Positions 7,444 to 15,467 are shown, counted from the stretch's first letter. The stretch is 64,000 bases of DNA from Eubacteriales bacterium (GCA_030533415.1 JAUNJE010000007.1:17870-81869); one strand, 5' to 3'. Numbers and translations: made by a program. The notes: generated by a model from the letters alone, not told the origin.

Positions 7444-8574
7444 ATGTCAACTTACGAATTTTCTGTGCCCTGCCTGTTTGGCCTGGAGGGCATTGCGGGG
7501 GAGGAACTGCGCCGCCTGGAACTGGAAAATGTCCGGGTGGAGAATGGCCGGGTGCTGTTCTCCGGGGACACCAGGGCCATGGCGAAGGCCAACATCTGCC
7601 TGCGCACAGGCGAGCGTGTGCTGATCGTCCTGGCGGATTTTCCTGCCAGGACCTTCGAGGAGCTGTTCCAGGGGGTTTACCGCGCCAACCTGGAGGACTT
7701 TATCCCCAAAGACGGCGCGTTCCCGGTGAAGGGCCACTGCCTGAACAGCCAGCTTATGTCCGTCCCGGACTGCCAGGCCATTGTCAAGAAGGCAGCGTCC
7801 AAGCGGCTGGGGGAAATCTACGGCGTCTCCTGGCTTCCGGAAAATGGGGCAAAGTACCAGCTGCAATTTTCCATTATGAATGACCGGGTGCAGCTGTATC
7901 TGGATACCTCCGGGCCGGGGCTGCACAAGCGGGGCTACCGTGCTGTCGGCAATGACGCGCCCCTGCGGGAGACGCTGGCCGCCGCCATGGTGGTTTTGAC
8001 CCGTTACCGGGGCCGGGAATATGTGTGGGATCCCTTCTGCGGCTCCGGCACCATTCCCATTGAGGCCGCCCTCATCGCCCGGAACAAGGCCCCCGGCATG
8101 TACCGCCGCTTTGCGGGAGAGGCGTTTGCCTGGGTGGACCCCAAGGTGTGGGGGGAGGTCCGCACCGAAGCAAAGGACAGAGAATTCAAGGGAGATTACC
8201 GGATTCACGGCTCCGATAACGACCCGAAATGCGTATCCCTGTCCATGGACAATGCCCGGAAAGCCGGCGTGGGGGACATCATCAAATTTCAGGACGGGGA
8301 CGCCACCAAGATGAGCCTGCCCACGGACAGCGGCATCCTGATCTGCAACCCGCCCTACGGCCAGCGGATGCTGGAGCAGCAGAGCGCCCAGCGCCTTTAT
8401 GCGGCCCTGGGACGGCATCTGAAGTATGCGGACGGCTGGAAGAAGTATATCATCACTTCAGAGCCGGAATTTGAGCACTACTTTGGAAAGCGTGCCACGA
8501 AAAAGCGCAAGTTGTATAACGGCATGATCAAGTGTGACTATTATATGTATACCGATACGGGAAGAAAGCGGTAA
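7444..8574 (+). CDS. THUMP-domain class I RNA methyltransferase (RlmL/YpsC-like)
   Basis: Likely a SAM-dependent N2-guanine methyltransferase acting on 23S rRNA (family inference). The 376 residues comprise an N-terminal ferredoxin-like/THUMP region (about 1-155), then a Rossmann methyltransferase domain with the SAM motif VWDPFCGSGTIPIEAA near residue 197 and the catalytic NPPYGQRM near 300. The length matches the short Firmicutes YpsC type, without the second methyltransferase domain of E. coli RlmL. The ATG is preceded by GGAGGA. It lies 31 bp after queH and probably shares its transcript. Confidence 0.88.
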   Translation: MSTYEFSVPCLFGLEGIAGEELRRLELENVRVENGRVLFSGDTRAMAKANICLRTGERVLIVLADFPARTFEELFQGVYRANLEDFIPKDGAFPVKGHCLNSQLMSVPDCQAIVKKAASKRLGEIYGVSWLPENGAKYQLQFSIMNDRVQLYLDTSGPGLHKRGYRAVGNDAPLRETLAAAMVVLTRYRGREYVWDPFCGSGTIPIEAALIARNKAPGMYRRFAGEAFAWVDPKVWGEVRTEAKDREFKGDYRIHGSDNDPKCVSLSMDNARKAGVGDIIKFQDGDATKMSLPTDSGILICNPPYGQRMLEQQSAQRLYAALGRHLKYADGWKKYIITSEPEFEHYFGKRATKKRKLYNGMIKCDYYMYTDTGRKR

Positions 8575-8632
8575 GAAGCGCGGCGTGTGAGGGCGGTCCG
8601 CCCTTTATGCGGCGCAGGAATGGGAGGATTCT

Positions 8633-9661
8633 ATGAAGCATCTGTTCATCATCAATCCCGCGGCGGGCAGCAGGGACCGCACCGCAATGTATTCCGCCGC
8701 CATCCATGAGGCCTGCCGCAGCCGGGGACTGAATTACCGCATCGAGGTGTCCCAGGCGCCCGGGGAGTGCAGGCGCCTGGCCGGGGAAGCGGCCCGGACC
8801 GGGGAAGCTGTCAGAATCTATGCCTGCGGCGGCGACGGGACCCTGAACGAGGTGGCGGCCGGCGCGGCGGGCTGGGAGAATGCGGCGGTTTCCGTCCTGT
8901 CCGGTGGCAGCGGCAATGATTTTGTCAAGATTTTCAGTGACCCCAAGGCGTTCTATGACCTTGAAAGGCTTTTGGACGCGGAGGAAGCTGTCTTTGACCT
9001 GATCCGCTGCAATGATGACATTGCGGTAAATGTTTGCTCCGTGGGCCTGGATGCCCGCATCGGCACCGATGTGGCCCGCTATAAGCGTCTGCCCCTGCTC
9101 AGCGGCTTTCGGGCCTATGTGGCCTCTACCCTGGTCAATGTGGTGAGGGAGATCTCGGAGCATTACATCGTGGAAGTAAACGGGGAGCGGATTGACGGGG
9201 AACAGACCTTTATCTGCGTCTGCAACGGACGGTTTTACGGCGGCGGCTTCAATCCCGTGCCCGAAGCCGATCCCGCCGACGGAAAGCTGGATGTGCTGCT
9301 GGTGAAAAAGGTGGACAGGATGCAGATTCCCGCCATCATTGGCAAGTACAAAAACGGCCGCTACAGAGAGCTGCCCCAGCTTGTCCGCCATTTCCGGACG
9401 GATTCTCTGCGTATTCTCTGCGACAAGCCCAACGCCATCAACCTGGACGGGGAACTGCGAAGGGCGAACAGCATGGAAATATCGGTGGCGAAGGAAAAAA
9501 TCCGGTTTTTCTACCCCAGGGGATTGGACTGGAAGCCTGCGGGATCACTGCGCGCAAAGGAGAACGCGGTTGACGGTTATTCCTCTTTCTGCACCCAGAG
9601 CAGCATGTTGTTTTCAAATCTGGCGGTCAGCCGGCCCGTATCCTTCAGCCAGGCAAGATAG
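8633..9661 (+). CDS. Diacylglycerol/lipid kinase family protein (YegS/BmrU-like)
   Basis: A member of the DAGK-catalytic family that phosphorylates diacylglycerol or related lipids at the membrane surface. The 342 residues include the nucleotide-binding GGDGTLNE at 66-73 and GGSGNDF near 97, plus the C-terminal YegS fold with FYGGGFNPVP. Its ATG follows GGGAGG. The last 28 residues or so are encoded antisense to the 3' end of the convergent MBL gene and do not look like family sequence, so the stop may have been extended by mutation. Substrate unknown. Confidence 0.85.
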   Translation: MKHLFIINPAAGSRDRTAMYSAAIHEACRSRGLNYRIEVSQAPGECRRLAGEAARTGEAVRIYACGGDGTLNEVAAGAAGWENAAVSVLSGGSGNDFVKIFSDPKAFYDLERLLDAEEAVFDLIRCNDDIAVNVCSVGLDARIGTDVARYKRLPLLSGFRAYVASTLVNVVREISEHYIVEVNGERIDGEQTFICVCNGRFYGGGFNPVPEADPADGKLDVLLVKKVDRMQIPAIIGKYKNGRYRELPQLVRHFRTDSLRILCDKPNAINLDGELRRANSMEISVAKEKIRFFYPRGLDWKPAGSLRAKENAVDGYSSFCTQSSMLFSNLAVSRPVSFSQAR

Positions 9662-10461
9662 GAGCGGACTGTGCTGCCAACCAGAACGTACTGTTCAAAG
9701 TTCATGGTAAGGTTGTACTCCGAAAACAGCCTCTGCAGGAGCGCTTCGAAGCACAGAGGTTCCGCGCAGAAAGAAACGATGGTCTGTGCGATTTCCCACA
9801 CGGTGTCAATATTGTACTGTGCCAATTCCCGGATATCCTCCGTGGCCGCCGCATGGGCCGGAACGAACATTTTTGCCTTCAGGGCCTTTACCATTTCCAG
9901 CGTTTTCAGATAGGCGGCAATGTCGTAGGCAAAGCTGATTCGGTACTTATCCAGTGTTTCCCGGCTGGACAGGCAGTCGGCCAGGTAGACCACATCGTCC
10001 GGTGTCCGGAAGCCCACCATATCAAAGAAATGACCCGGCAGGGGAATGATTTCAAAGCCCTTCGGCAAAACCTCTTTTGTCAGGTACTCCGCATTGCTTT
10101 CCTGTGCCAGCAGAAATTTGTGCCGAAGCTCCCGGCAGGGATACCCGCCGTACAGAAACGACGGCTCCAAAATGGGGTGCCGGGTAAAGCCGCAGTCTAT
10201 GCCCGGCGCGTAAATTTTGCAGCCGGTTTGCGCCTGCAAATATTTGTTGCCGCCGATGTGGTCAGCGTTGGAATGGGTGTTGTAAATTGCCGTCAGCGCC
10301 CACCCGTTTGTGTCCAGAATCTGGCGGATTTTCCGCCCGGCGTCCTTGTCGTTGCCACTGTCGATCAGACAGACTTCTGTGTCGTTCAAACGGACCAAGC
10401 CGATTTTCGCGGGACTTTGGATGTAGTAGCTGTTGTCCGAAACCTGTACCAATTCATACAT
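9577..10461 (-). CDS. MBL-fold metallohydrolase
   Basis: A 294-residue metallo-beta-lactamase-fold hydrolase. The metal motif reads THSNADHIGG, an HxNxDH variant in which the second histidine of HxHxDH is asparagine; further ligands are in PLPGHFFDM and the DCLSS region. The C-terminal third (after about residue 205) is a helical region ending in a WLKDTGR stretch that may be a small winged-helix. The ATG at 10461 follows AAGGAGG. Substrate not deducible. Its 3' end overlaps the convergent lipid-kinase gene by 85 bp. Confidence 0.82.
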   Translation of the reverse strand: MYELVQVSDNSYYIQSPAKIGLVRLNDTEVCLIDSGNDKDAGRKIRQILDTNGWALTAIYNTHSNADHIGGNKYLQAQTGCKIYAPGIDCGFTRHPILEPSFLYGGYPCRELRHKFLLAQESNAEYLTKEVLPKGFEIIPLPGHFFDMVGFRTPDDVVYLADCLSSRETLDKYRISFAYDIAAYLKTLEMVKALKAKMFVPAHAAATEDIRELAQYNIDTVWEIAQTIVSFCAEPLCFEALLQRLFSEYNLTMNFEQYVLVGSTVRSYLAWLKDTGRLTARFENNMLLWVQKEE

Positions 10462-10599
10462 TGTGTATTCCCTCCTTAAGGGTAAAAGATCATATTATAG
10501 ACGGTGTATTGGATGCCAAAGGGGCCGCGGTAGGTGTGGAGAATGTCGGCCCGAAAGCGAACGGCATAGCATTCCTCCTTTATGTTTTATATTGTTTAT

Positions 10600-10807
10600 G
10601 CGAATCAAGAGTTAAATTGTTTGGAAAAAGCGGGAAAACACACCAGCTGTCATCCTGAGCGAGCGGAGCGAGTCGAAGGATCTTGGCACTTAAGTTATGT
10701 ACCAAGAAAAAGCAAATGCGAAGATCCTTCGACTCCGCCGCCTTTGGCGGCGACCCTCAGGATGACAGCCGTTCAGAATGCTTTCACTGTTTCAACTCTT
10801 GATTCAC
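10600..10807. mobile_element. 208-bp MITE-like element, copy A
   Basis: A non-coding 208-bp element with terminal inverted repeats (GCGAATCAAGAGTT at the left, complement of GTGAATCAAGAGTT at the right). It is bordered by 9-bp near-identical direct repeats, ATTGTTTAT (10591-10599) and ATTGTTTGT (10808-10816), read as a target-site duplication. The inside is a long imperfect palindrome (TCATCCTGAG ... CTCAGGATGA; GAAGGATCTT ... AAGATCCTTC). A second copy of equal length at 46349-46556 differs at about 7 positions. It carries no transposase, so it would need one in trans. Confidence 0.85.
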
Positions 10808-10862
10808 ATTGTTTGTTCATCTATTTATATATGGGAAAAACTATGCTTTTTCAGGTTTTAAT

Positions 10863-10913
10863 GAAAAACAGGCGACGTTTACGGGGTCATGTTCCGATCC
10901 TGTAAGCGCCGCC
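10863..10913 (-). terminator. Terminator after the GH25 gene
   Basis: Minus strand GGCGGCGCTTAC pairs imperfectly with GTAAACGTCGCC across a 19-nt loop, followed by TGTTTTTC. It begins 7 bp after the muramidase stop. Confidence 0.6.
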
Positions 10914-10919
10914 ATATTG

Positions 10920-11918
10920 CTAATCAGGCATATAAACATCCAAATCCACGTCGCCGCTGATTCCGGGGACACGGCCTTTGTCCGAATACTGCCACATTTC
11001 CACCTTCCAGGGGTATGTCATCCGGTCCTGGTACAGGGCCAGCCAGAAGGGGGCGCCCTCCAGCTCACTCAGGTAGTACAGATTTTCCGATTGGTGCCAG
11101 TTGAAATAGACCATGGGCTGGTAGCCCTTCTCCTCCATCGCCTGGCAGAAGTGCAGCTGGATATCCGTCAGGGTCCTGGCGTCCATGCCTGCGGTGCGGG
11201 CGTCGGAGGTGGGGATCTCCCAGTCCAGGATGATGGGCATGTCCAGATAGAATTCCCCCAGGATTTCCAGCATAAACGCGATCTCCTCATCGGCCTCCTG
11301 GATGTTCAGTGCCTGGGAGAAGAAGTAGGCGCCCACCTTCAGGCCCGCTTCCCTGGCGCCGTTCAGATTCCGCTTGGCATAGTCATCCTCCACCAGCTTT
11401 CCGCTGCCATAGCCCCGGTAGCCCAGGCGGATGATGGCGAACTCTACGCCGGAGGTCGCCACGGTCTTCCAGTCTATGCTGCCCTGATAGGCGGAAACGT
11501 CAATGCCGGGCGAGCTGTCCAGGTTTTGCAGCAGGAGGAAATTGTTGCGGTTGTACTGAAAGTCATAACGGTTGTAGGGATTGCGGTCTGGCGGGATGGT
11601 GGGATTCTCCGGCTCCGTTTCGGGTACGGTAGGTTCCAGAATGGTTTCCGGCACGGCCTCGGTGTTTTGGATGGAATTGTGCCTTTGGGCCAGCAGCTCC
11701 GGGTCCTCGTCCGGGTTAAAGTAGGGGATGCACAGCACCACTGTGCACAGCAGCAGCGCCGCAGACAAAATGGCAATCAGCCCCATAACCAGCTCCGGGC
11801 GCACCCGTTTGGGCGGGACAGGGGATTTCGGGGGTTCCGGATAGACTTCGTCCAGTATTGCGGTAGCGGCTTCCGATTCCTCCGGAGCCAGCTCGCCGCG
11901 TTCAGCTGTGGTATCCAC
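10920..11918 (-). CDS. Membrane-anchored GH25 muramidase
   Basis: A peptidoglycan hydrolase of glycoside hydrolase family 25. From the GTG at 11918 (preceded by AAAGGAGG) it has 332 residues: an acidic cytosolic tail, one transmembrane helix at about 44-66, a proline/glutamate-rich linker (70-135) and the GH25 barrel from 138. PGIDVSAYQGSIDW (D140) and ILDWEI (D232, E234) carry the expected catalytic residues, and WQYSDKG closes the domain. The type II anchor places the enzyme outside the cell. An ATG further upstream would bypass the strong ribosome site and cross the promoter. Confidence 0.9.
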   Translation of the reverse strand: MDTTAERGELAPEESEAATAILDEVYPEPPKSPVPPKRVRPELVMGLIAILSAALLLCTVVLCIPYFNPDEDPELLAQRHNSIQNTEAVPETILEPTVPETEPENPTIPPDRNPYNRYDFQYNRNNFLLLQNLDSSPGIDVSAYQGSIDWKTVATSGVEFAIIRLGYRGYGSGKLVEDDYAKRNLNGAREAGLKVGAYFFSQALNIQEADEEIAFMLEILGEFYLDMPIILDWEIPTSDARTAGMDARTLTDIQLHFCQAMEEKGYQPMVYFNWHQSENLYYLSELEGAPFWLALYQDRMTYPWKVEMWQYSDKGRVPGISGDVDLDVYMPD

Positions 11919-11954
11919 TGCCTCGCCTCCTTTGAAAAGATGTACTTTCGACAC

Positions 11955-11983
11955 AGTATAACATATTTTGTGCCGATAGCCAA
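11955..11983 (-). promoter_or_regulatory. Promoter of the GH25 gene
   Basis: Minus strand TTGGCT (11978-11983), 17-bp spacer, TATACT (11955-11960), about 40 bp before the GTG start. Confidence 0.6.
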
Positions 11984-12050
11984 GGGAAAACTGCTGGAAA
12001 TTTCTGCTTAATGAAATCTTAAACAATCCGTTAACTTTGCCCCGGGGCAG

Positions 12051-12078
12051 TTGCATTCGGCGTTTTTTGCAATATAAT
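12051..12078 (+). promoter_or_regulatory. Promoter of the zinc-ribbon membrane protein at 12115
   Basis: TTGCAT (12051-12056), 16-bp spacer, TATAAT (12073-12078), 36 bp before the ATG. Confidence 0.7.
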
Positions 12079-12114
12079 ATAGAAAAGCATATCTCTACGC
12101 AAAGGTGATTTTCT

Positions 12115-12528
12115 ATGAATGGAATCAGCGGATGGTTTCAGCGGTTTTTCTCAAAATTGTCGGCGGGGCTTCGCACCTTCATGGCGGGGCGCTATGGCAC
12201 GGACCGGCTGAATATGGTGATTCTGGGCGCGGGACTGATTGCGAGCCTGCTTTCGGTGTGGTGCCAGTCTGCGAAGCTGAATATGGTTTTCTTTGTCCTC
12301 AGCTATGGCCTGATGATCTGGGCGATTTTCCGCAGCCTGTCCCGGAATACCTATAAGCGCTATCAGGAGAACCGGAAGTTCCTTCAATTCTTCGGCCGGC
12401 TGAAGGACCGGCAGCACCGTTACTTTGACTGCCCCAAGTGCCGCCAGATGGTGCGGGTCCCCAGGGGCAAGGGGAAGATTGCCATTACCTGCCCAAGGTG
12501 TAAAGAGAAGTTTGTCAGAAAAACCTGA
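12115..12528 (+). CDS. Small membrane protein with C-terminal zinc ribbon
   Basis: Function unknown. The 137 residues have two predicted transmembrane helices (about 34-52 and 56-75, MVILGAGLIASLLSVW and MVFFVLSYGLMIWAIF), a short basic linker RNTYKRYQENRKF, and a C-terminal zinc ribbon with CPKCRQMVRVPRG and CPRCKEKFVRK. The ribbon resembles those of MJ0042/zinc-ribbon domains. The ATG follows AAAGGTGAT. It has its own promoter and terminator, so it is monocistronic. The gene at 12950-14065 also joins a zinc ribbon to a membrane helix but shows no sequence similarity to it. Confidence 0.75.
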   Translation: MNGISGWFQRFFSKLSAGLRTFMAGRYGTDRLNMVILGAGLIASLLSVWCQSAKLNMVFFVLSYGLMIWAIFRSLSRNTYKRYQENRKFLQFFGRLKDRQHRYFDCPKCRQMVRVPRGKGKIAITCPRCKEKFVRKT

Positions 12529-12534
12529 TTTATA

Positions 12535-12565
12535 TGTGCCGTTCCGAAAGAACGGCACATTTTTT
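12535..12565 (+). terminator. Intrinsic terminator
   Basis: TGTGCCGTTC pairs with GAACGGCACA around loop CGAAA, followed by six T. It ends the 12115 transcript and overlaps the stop codon of the convergent yegP-like gene. Confidence 0.9.
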
Positions 12566-12932
12566 ACGGCTTTTGGATTTCCGCTTCGGAAGCGTTCTTT
12601 TTTACGCTTTCAATGCCGCCGAGACAGCCGGCCTTGGCGGTATAGCTTTCGGAAGCGGCGATGATTTCCCCGTTGCGGGCCCTCAGGCGAAAGCGGAACG
12701 CGCCGCTCTTGTCCTGGTACAGCTCAAATTTGGGATGGGGCAAGGCGCGAAACCCCGGCTGGGTCTGATCCTCAATCCCGGCCCTGAGGGCGTTTCTGCG
12801 GACGCTTTCAATGCCTTTGCGGCAGGCCGCCGCGGTGCGGTAGACCTCGGAGGTCAGGATGGCCTGCCCGTTGGCAGCCAATAGGTCGAATTTGATGCCG
12901 GAATCCACGGCGCGAATGACAAATTTTCCCAT
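12564..12932 (-). CDS. YegP family protein (DUF1508 tandem repeat)
   Basis: A 122-residue protein built of two copies of the DUF1508 unit. The first (about 2-55) reads GKFVIRAVDSGIKFDLLAANG...CRKGIESVRRNA, and the second (about 66-115) KFELYQDKSGAFRFRLRARNG...CLGGIESVKKNA. This matches the UPF0339/YegP layout. The molecular role of the family is not established. The start at 12932 lies 17 bp after the stop of the upstream zinc-ribbon gene, so the two are probably cotranscribed. Confidence 0.88.
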   Translation of the reverse strand: MGKFVIRAVDSGIKFDLLAANGQAILTSEVYRTAAACRKGIESVRRNALRAGIEDQTQPGFRALPHPKFELYQDKSGAFRFRLRARNGEIIAASESYTAKAGCLGGIESVKKNASEAEIQKP

Positions 12933-12949
12933 AACAATGTCCCGGCCGC

Positions 12950-14065
12950 TTATTGCGGGATTTCTCCGCCCAGGGGAAGGGCAAGGGGGCCGGTTTGGAG
13001 GAACAAATCATATTCGTTATGCTCAGAGAATTCCAGCTGGAGCGTCAATTCCGTGATGTCCTCCCAGGACAGAAGCTCCAGCTCTTCCAGGCCGTACAGG
13101 TACATGCTGCTTACGGCCCGGGTATGGGGCGGCAAGGCGCACCACAGGCTCAGCATGACACGCTGGCCATTGACCTGGCATTCGGTGGTGTAATAATTCA
13201 GATATTGCTCCGTGTTGTTCTCCAGGAAAAACTGCAGGGTCCCATCCGTGAGGGTATCCGGGGCATATTCGCTGGGGACATAGCCCCGGTAGACCACCCG
13301 GATGCCGTCCTGCTGGAACAGCGGGACGCCGCTGTCATCAACGGGCTGGGAAAGTTCCCCGGTGGTGCACAGCGGGAGGAAATCCGTCTCCGCCAAAGTT
13401 TCATAGCTCTCGGAATCGTAAACCGCCAGCGCTAGGGAAAGCGTCTGAACGGTTTCAATTCCGGCATTGTCGAGGTCGTCCTGGTCCAGACGGAGCCAGC
13501 ACTGGGCGGTGTGCCCCTGCTGGACCCGGCAGTACAGCAGAGAATCCCGCAGAACGTAGCCGTTGACGATCATGTCCCGGGAGGAGAGGGTAAAATCCCT
13601 GTCCGTACCGTTTTGCACCACCACGCGGATGCCTTCCCCGTATTCCTGGCCATCCTGCCAATCCGCGATGACTAGGATGCCGCCGGCGTCATACAGAACT
13701 GTGCCGCCGGTGGGGAGGGCAGGCTCGGTCTGGGTCTCAGGGGCAAAGCCGGAAAACACACGTTCCGCCCTGGAAACCAGGAGGAACAACCCGTTGAGGG
13801 CCGCCAGCAGCACCACGATGATCACCAGCGGAATGACGACGGCGGCTGCCTTCCGGCGGACAGGCGGCTTCCGGGTCTTTTTGTCACAGTCAAAGGGGTC
13901 CTTGCGCGGAACTGGCTTCCGGGCAGGCGCCTTGATCACCAGCGGCTCCCCTTCGTGGGTGTGAAGTCCGTGGGCGATCTCCTCGGTGAAGTTTTCATAT
14001 AAGCAGTTGCTGCACCGCTTTCCGTTGTAGCGCTTGCCGCAGCTGGGACAATAGGCCCTTGCCAT
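12950..14065 (-). CDS. Zinc-ribbon, single-pass membrane protein of unknown function
   Basis: The 371-residue product starts with a zinc ribbon, CPSCGKRYNGKRCSNC (residues 5-20), then a basic linker and one transmembrane helix (about 74-95, AAVVIPLVIIVVLLAALNG). The remaining 270 residues should lie outside the cell. They look like two immunoglobulin-like or DUF4352-like beta domains (repeated strands such as VVVQNGTDRDFTL and FFLENNTEQYLNYY); this is inference from pattern only. The ATG at 14065 follows AAGGGAGGG; a further upstream ATG lacks a site. Promoter at 14091-14120; yegP-like gene follows. Confidence 0.7.
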   Translation of the reverse strand: MARAYCPSCGKRYNGKRCSNCLYENFTEEIAHGLHTHEGEPLVIKAPARKPVPRKDPFDCDKKTRKPPVRRKAAAVVIPLVIIVVLLAALNGLFLLVSRAERVFSGFAPETQTEPALPTGGTVLYDAGGILVIADWQDGQEYGEGIRVVVQNGTDRDFTLSSRDMIVNGYVLRDSLLYCRVQQGHTAQCWLRLDQDDLDNAGIETVQTLSLALAVYDSESYETLAETDFLPLCTTGELSQPVDDSGVPLFQQDGIRVVYRGYVPSEYAPDTLTDGTLQFFLENNTEQYLNYYTTECQVNGQRVMLSLWCALPPHTRAVSSMYLYGLEELELLSWEDITELTLQLEFSEHNEYDLFLQTGPLALPLGGEIPQ

Positions 14066-14090
14066 CGCGATCCCTCCCTTTCTCTGTATC

Positions 14091-14120
14091 ATTATAGCAA
14101 TTTTGATAGGAGGCTGTCAA
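14091..14120 (-). promoter_or_regulatory. Strong promoter of the zinc-ribbon/yegP operon
   Basis: Minus strand consensus TTGACA (14115-14120), 18-bp spacer, consensus TATAAT (14091-14096), 25 bp before the ATG. Confidence 0.8.
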
Positions 14121-14180
14121 TTGTACTTTGGCGGGATTTGGGAAAAGATTACCGCCCGGCGGGAAGCCGGACGGTGAAAA

Positions 14181-14834
14181 TCAGCTGACTTTGGTTACAA
14201 TTTTGGGAACCCTTGCGATCAGCAGGGCGGCAATGGCGGTGAGGATGATTTCCGGTACCATATACATACCGTTGTAGACGATGGAGTATACCCAGCCCAG
14301 AAGGGAGGGGGACAGGGATTCCACCAGTCTGGCGCCCCAGGCGGGGAAGCCGTCCTGGGTGAAGAACCATTCGGCCCAGCCGGAGAACAGAATATAACCG
14401 GAAAGAATGTGGGCCAGATACCGGGCGCCCAGGGCCACAAGAGAGCCGCACAGCAGGGAAACACCGGGATTTTTGATCTTATCTCGGAAAATGCCGCCCA
14501 GACCCAGAAGCGTGAAGGCCAGAATGTAATCCAGCAGGCACATGATGATGGCATTGAAGATCATGGTGCCATCGCCGAAATAGCCCGGCTGGAAGGCAGC
14601 GGCCACCGTCTTGGCGCCGATGACCATTTCGATCAGGGCGTAGCACAGGCCGGAGACGATTCCCCACTTTGTTCCGTGCCGGTAGGAGATCAGTACCACA
14701 GGGAGCATGCTCACCAGAGTTACCTGACCGCCGAAGGGCATTTCGGGGATGAAGCTCTTGGACACGAGCTCCAGGACGATGGCCATGGCAAGCAGCATGG
14801 CGCTTTCCGTCAGACGCTTGGTTTTGATTTGCAT
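14181..14834 (-). CDS. thiT: Thiamine ECF transporter substrate-binding protein ThiT
   Basis: ThiT is the membrane S component that binds thiamine and works with an ECF energising module (EcfA, EcfA', EcfT), which is not in this window. The 217 residues form six hydrophobic helices; AMLLAMAIVLE, the GGQVTLVSMLPVVLISYRHG segment and a Trp/Tyr-rich C-terminal half (GWAEWFF, GWVYSIVYNGMYMVPE) match the YuaJ/ThiT family. The identification is backed independently by the TPP riboswitch upstream. The ATG at 14834 follows GGGAGGT, which lies just after the riboswitch terminator. Confidence 0.93.
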   Translation of the reverse strand: MQIKTKRLTESAMLLAMAIVLELVSKSFIPEMPFGGQVTLVSMLPVVLISYRHGTKWGIVSGLCYALIEMVIGAKTVAAAFQPGYFGDGTMIFNAIIMCLLDYILAFTLLGLGGIFRDKIKNPGVSLLCGSLVALGARYLAHILSGYILFSGWAEWFFTQDGFPAWGARLVESLSPSLLGWVYSIVYNGMYMVPEIILTAIAALLIARVPKIVTKVS

Positions 14835-14849
14835 AGGAAGATACCTCCC

Positions 14850-14896
14850 AAAATAAAAAGTACCGCATTGCAATCCGTCCAGGTGCAATGCGATAC
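14850..14896 (-). terminator. Regulated terminator of the TPP riboswitch
   Basis: Minus strand GTATCGCATTGCA pairs over 13 bp with TGCAATGCGGTAC across an 11-nt loop, followed by TTTTTATTTT. It sits between the aptamer and the thiT ribosome site, as expected for control by premature termination. Confidence 0.88.
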
Positions 14897-14907
14897 CGGG
14901 TATCCCA

Positions 14908-15010
14908 TATGTGCATCTTTCCCTACGACGGTACTAACCGTATCAGGTTCACGGGTCAGAGCCACAAAGCCCAATCTCAGCCGGATGCGTCCGGCCCCCC
15001 GAAGACTTAT
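14908..15010 (-). promoter_or_regulatory. TPP riboswitch aptamer (THI element)
   Basis: On the minus strand the conserved THI blocks occur in order: CTTCGGGGGG, GGCTGAGA, GACCCGTGAACCTGAT and GTAGGGAAAGAT. Binding of thiamine pyrophosphate would favour the terminator at 14850-14896 and lower thiT expression. Confidence 0.95.
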
Positions 15011-15030
15011 TTGCTGCGCGATCTGAGATT

Positions 15031-15058
15031 ATTATAGCGAAAGCGGGAGAAATGTCAA
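15031..15058 (-). promoter_or_regulatory. Promoter of the TPP riboswitch-thiT transcript
   Basis: Minus strand TTGACA (15053-15058), 16-bp spacer, TATAAT (15031-15036), directly upstream of the aptamer. Confidence 0.82.
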
Positions 15059-15087
15059 GCATTTCCCCCGCAAATAGATGTAAAAAG

Positions 15088-15429
15088 TTACGCCATTTCC
15101 AATGCCAGCTGCCTGCCGCCCAGGATATGGAAGTGCAGGTGCGGCACGGTCTGCCCCGCATCGGCGCCGCAGTTGCTGACCACGCGGTAGCCGCCGTCCA
15201 GGTTTTCAGCCTTGGCGATTTCGGGAATGACTTCAAAAATGTGGGCGACCACGGCGCTGTTTTCCGGGGTGACGCCGTTGCAGCCGGCAATATGGGCCTT
15301 GGGGATTACCAGAATGTGGGTGGGTGCCTGGGGGGCAATGTCCCGGAAGGCGTAGACGGTTTCGTCCTCGTAAACCTTGGCGGAGGGGATTTCCCCGGCG
15401 ATAATTTTGCAGAATAAGCAGTCAGACAT
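15088..15429 (-). CDS. HIT-family nucleotide-binding protein (HinT-like)
   Basis: A 113-residue histidine-triad protein; HinT relatives hydrolyse AMP-lysine and similar nucleotide phosphoramidates. The catalytic triad motif HLHFHILGG sits near residue 97, and the N terminus CLFCKIIAGEIPSAKVYED is typical, with CLFC possibly binding zinc. The ATG at 15429 follows GGGAGGAAA. It lies 38 bp downstream of the small export-protein gene and probably shares its transcript. Confidence 0.92.
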   Translation of the reverse strand: MSDCLFCKIIAGEIPSAKVYEDETVYAFRDIAPQAPTHILVIPKAHIAGCNGVTPENSAVVAHIFEVIPEIAKAENLDGGYRVVSNCGADAGQTVPHLHFHILGGRQLALEMA

Positions 15430-15467
15430 ATGTGTTTCCTCCCGATGAATCAAAGGTTTGGAATTGT

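Noticed and set aside
10582-10905. Short open frame through MITE copy A, with a twin in copy B
   Set aside because: The peptide arises from the palindromic repeat core and is a common mis-annotation; there is no ribosome site, and the two copies share it only because they are the same element.
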